DNA of 64,000 nt. Source: Corynebacterium spheniscorum. Lineage in GTDB: Bacteria > Actinomycetota > Actinomycetes > Mycobacteriales > Mycobacteriaceae. Both the position numbers and the translations under genes were made by a program. Shown piece by piece: positions 62,002 to 64,000 of this stretch. The notes beneath the pieces were generated by a model that was not told the DNA's origin, ran no database searches, and saw nothing but the letters and a program-made list of their open reading frames with translations. Location: NCBI RefSeq assembly GCF_900113445.1, contig NZ_FOPJ01000004.1, positions 62,001 through 126,000 of the forward strand, read 5' to 3'. How positions within the stretch are numbered: position 1 is the stretch's first letter; each line of letters starts with the position of its first letter.

Positions 62002-62955
62002 CTAGGTGCGGGCGGGCCTAAGTTCGCGCGGGAGGGCGAAAGTAATTTTTTCGCTAGCGGTGGTGATTTCCTGGATCTCAGTGAAACCGTGGTTAGCGAG
62101 GTATTCGAGCACATCACGCACCAGGATCTCCGGCACCGAAGCACCAGAGGTCACGCCGACGCTGGTGACACCTTCAAGCCACACATCATCGATTTGGGAG
62201 GCGTAGTCGACCAGGTGCGAGGCCTCGGCGCCATTTTGGAGCGCCACCTCCACCAGACGCTTGGAGTTGGAGGAGTTCTGGGAGCCCACCACGATCATCA
62301 GCTGCACTTCCGGGGCGATGGCTTTGACCGCTACCTGACGGTTTTGGGTGGCGTAGCAAATATCATCGCTCGGGGGATTTTCCAGGTGCGGGAAGCGTTC
62401 CTGGAGGAGCTTGACGATGGTCATCGTTTCATCCACCGAGAGCGTGGTTTGGCTAAGCCAAATGAGCTTGGTGTCTTCGGGGAAATCAGGCAGAGCACGA
62501 ACGCCTTCTACCCCATCAACCAAGTGCGTGACCTCGGGGGCCTCACCGGCGGTACCTTCCACTTCCTCGTGGCCTTCGTGACCAATGAGCAGGATCTGGT
62601 AGCCCTGGCGCGCGAAACGCTTGACCTCATTGTGGACCTTGGTGACCAGCGGGCAGGTGGCATCCAGGGTTTGGAGGCTGAGCTGGCGGGCTTCGGCGTG
62701 TACGGCGGGGCTGACACCATGGGCGGAAAACACCAGGTGAGCGCCTTCGGGAACCTCATCGGTTTCATCGACGAAGATGGCGCCGCGTTCGCGCAAAGTA
62801 TCAACCACATAGCGGTTGTGCACGATTTCTTTGCGCACATAAACCGGGGCGCCATATTTGGCCAGCGCCTTCTCAACCGTCTCGACAGCTCGATCCACGC
62901 CGGCACAGTAGCCACGTGGGGCTGCCAGCAAAACCTTCTTGGCGTGCTCACTCAT
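62002..62955 (-). CDS. ispH: 4-hydroxy-3-methylbut-2-enyl diphosphate reductase
   Basis: 317 residues from ATG 62955. The three cluster Cys are present: G-Y-C-A-G-V near residue 15, D-A-T-C-P-L near 100, and the third in D-D-I-C-Y-A-T near 198. The catalytic E in the H-E-G-H-E-E-V-E-G segment is kept. IspH makes IPP and DMAPP from HMBPP in the MEP pathway, with a [4Fe-4S] cluster. An in-frame start at 63072 would add 39 unlike residues. The gene is divergent from xseA, as lytB2 is from the xseAB pair in M. tuberculosis. Confidence 0.95.
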   Translation of the reverse strand: MSEHAKKVLLAAPRGYCAGVDRAVETVEKALAKYGAPVYVRKEIVHNRYVVDTLRERGAIFVDETDEVPEGAHLVFSAHGVSPAVHAEARQLSLQTLDATCPLVTKVHNEVKRFARQGYQILLIGHEGHEEVEGTAGEAPEVTHLVDGVEGVRALPDFPEDTKLIWLSQTTLSVDETMTIVKLLQERFPHLENPPSDDICYATQNRQVAVKAIAPEVQLMIVVGSQNSSNSKRLVEVALQNGAEASHLVDYASQIDDVWLEGVTSVGVTSGASVPEILVRDVLEYLANHGFTEIQEITTASEKITFALPRELRPART

Positions 62956-63250
62956 GCCGTACACGTTAGACGAGTATGAACTTTTCGGCTTGTGTGGGGT
63001 ACCTAAGTAATCCACGCGAGGCACAAAAGACACCTCAAAGCAAGGGGGAATAGGAGCAAGATCCAACACCAAGTGTGGTGTTTGAGGCGGCGGCGCTCAC
63101 ACGAATAGGTGTGACAAGCAGAATGTGGATAACTTGCGGGCACAGCTGGGTTATTCACAGACCGTAGGCGTGAGGTGCTGCCGAACGGCCGCTGCGCACC
63201 GTAGACTAAGCCGTGGTAAATAGCCGGGAACACCGTGGAAGGGTGACACT

Positions 63251-64000
63251 ATGTGCGCCGCGAGTAACCAAGGCCCGACGTCACCGGAACGTCCGTGGCG
63301 GGTCAGTCGACTCAACGCTGAACTTAAGGGGTGGATTAATCGCCTAGGTGCGGTGTGGGTGGAAGGTGAGCTCGCCCAGATTAATTACAAGCCCTCGTGG
63401 TCTTTGAGCTATTTGACGCTGCGGGATACCGAGGAGCAAAAAAGTATTCGGCTGACCTGCCCCTCCTCTTTGGTGGCGAACTCCCCTACCCCTTTGCAAG
63501 AAGGCGCGCGGGTGGTGGTGCATGGTCGCGTGAGCTTCTATGAAGGCCGCGGGGAGCTCTCCATTTGGGTGAGCGAAATCCGGCCGGTAGGTATTGGGGA
63601 GCTTTTGGCGCGGATTGAGGCTTTGCGCAAGCAACTAGCCGCCGAGGGGCTATTTGATCCGGCGCGGAAGAAACCGCTGCCTTTCCTGCCGAATTGCGTT
63701 GGGCTGATTACCGGGCGTGATTCTGCAGCCGAACGCGATGTGTTGAAGGTGGCGCATGAGCGGTGGCCGGAGGTGCGCTTCACCACGATCCACAGTGCGG
63801 TGCAAGGCGCTAATGCGGTGCCGCAGGTTATTGCAGCACTGCAACAACTTGATGCTGACCCCGAGGTGGACGTGATTATTATTGCCCGCGGTGGTGGCTC
63901 GGTAGAAGACCTGCTGCCCTTCTCTGAAGAGGCTTTGCAGCGCGCAGTGGCACTATGTCGCACCCCGGTGGTCTCGGCGATTGGCCATGAACCAGATAAC
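63251..64000 (+). CDS. xseA: Exodeoxyribonuclease VII large subunit (3' end outside window)
   Basis: First 250 codons. N-terminal OB-fold (V-E-G-E-L-A-Q-I-N...[12 protein letters not shown] and V-V-H-G-R-V-S-F-Y), then the XseA core with [14 protein letters not shown] and [13 protein letters not shown] near residue 215, cut off just after A-I-G-H-E-P-D. GGAAGG 8 bases before ATG 63251 fits. It degrades single-stranded DNA with XseB. Alone in the window; xseB is expected downstream. Confidence 0.95.
   Translation, partial: MCAASNQGPTSPERPWRVSRLNAELKGWINRLGAVWVEGELAQINYKPSWSLSYLTLRDTEEQKSIRLTCPSSLVANSPTPLQEGARVVVHGRVSFYEGRGELSIWVSEIRPVGIGELLARIEALRKQLAAEGLFDPARKKPLPFLPNCVGLITGRDSAAERDVLKVAHERWPEVRFTTIHSAVQGANAVPQVIAALQQLDADPEVDVIIIARGGGSVEDLLPFSEEALQRAVALCRTPVVSAIGHEPDN

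Noticed and set aside
62956..63072. Longer IspH start at 63072
   Set aside because: The added 39 residues are unlike IspH, and the conserved [11 protein letters not shown] begins right after ATG 62955.

Overview
The window is a stretch of chromosome from an actinobacterium, almost certainly a Corynebacterium of moderate G+C content. Three things point there. The aromatic permease, DapD and the MetP/MetS pair closely resemble C. glutamicum proteins as I remember them. Several blocks keep the Corynebacteriales gene order known from Mycobacterium tuberculosis: folP2-gpgS-DivIVA-like-DUF3117 with LOG, dapE and dapD; typA-lpqW-mshB-membrane protein-fdxC-dapC; and ychF...DUF6542-ispH-xseA. There is also a DtxR-type iron box and mycothiol and mannoside-lipid genes. 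The species cannot be fixed from the sequence alone. No tRNA, rRNA, CRISPR array, prophage or intact insertion sequence was seen.

Layout. 1-3.3 kb: the end of a lipoprotein gene, a GH32-fold protein that has lost its catalytic motifs, and an RlmA-like methyltransferase. 3.4-7.6 kb: minus-strand block with DUF3117, a DivIVA-like membrane protein, gpgS, folP2, LOG and dapE. 7.7-11.2 kb: a diverged dapD paralogue, aroP and dapD. 11.3-16.5 kb: small membrane protein, GtrA, an RluA-type pseudouridine synthase with a 15-bp tandem repeat, an MFS transporter behind a hairpin, dapC and fdxC. 16.5-21.4 kb: membrane protein, mshB, lpqW and typA. 21.7-28.6 kb: a secreted protein, a DUF402 protein and a full oligopeptide ABC importer. 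29-33 kb: a TPP-riboswitch operon holding an ECF transporter of YkoEDC type plus a P-loop kinase-like protein and a Nudix hydrolase. 33-43.6 kb: panE, DUF808, lplA, an unknown gene, guaB1, nitronate monooxygenase, an orphan Phd-like protein, an S66 peptidase, a SulP transporter with an EF-hand-like loop, and an acyltransferase.

43.8-54.2 kb looks like the accessory part. It has a DtxR-box-controlled pair of ABC half-transporters (siderophore/iron type), a frameshifted MFS exporter, an array of A/T-centred palindromes, a small membrane protein, and a compact cupin-methyltransferase-ABC importer operon behind a TTATCGTGATAA palindrome. That operon is the best candidate here for an undescribed system. 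54.5-64 kb returns to conserved genes: ychF, metP-metS, an AI-2E family transporter, rmuC, DUF6542, ispH and the start of xseA.

The window also contains an intergenic repeat of 74-77 bp. Three good copies and one weaker copy share a GG(T/C)GCGGCA start and a GGTCTCGGGGAAAGC end at nearly constant distance. All are on the plus strand between genes. Functional themes are diaminopimelate/lysine and cell-envelope metabolism (dapE, dapD x2, dapC, gpgS, lpqW), redox and thiol chemistry (mshB, fdxC), nutrient import (peptides, thiamine precursor, methionine, aromatic amino acids, anions) and iron.
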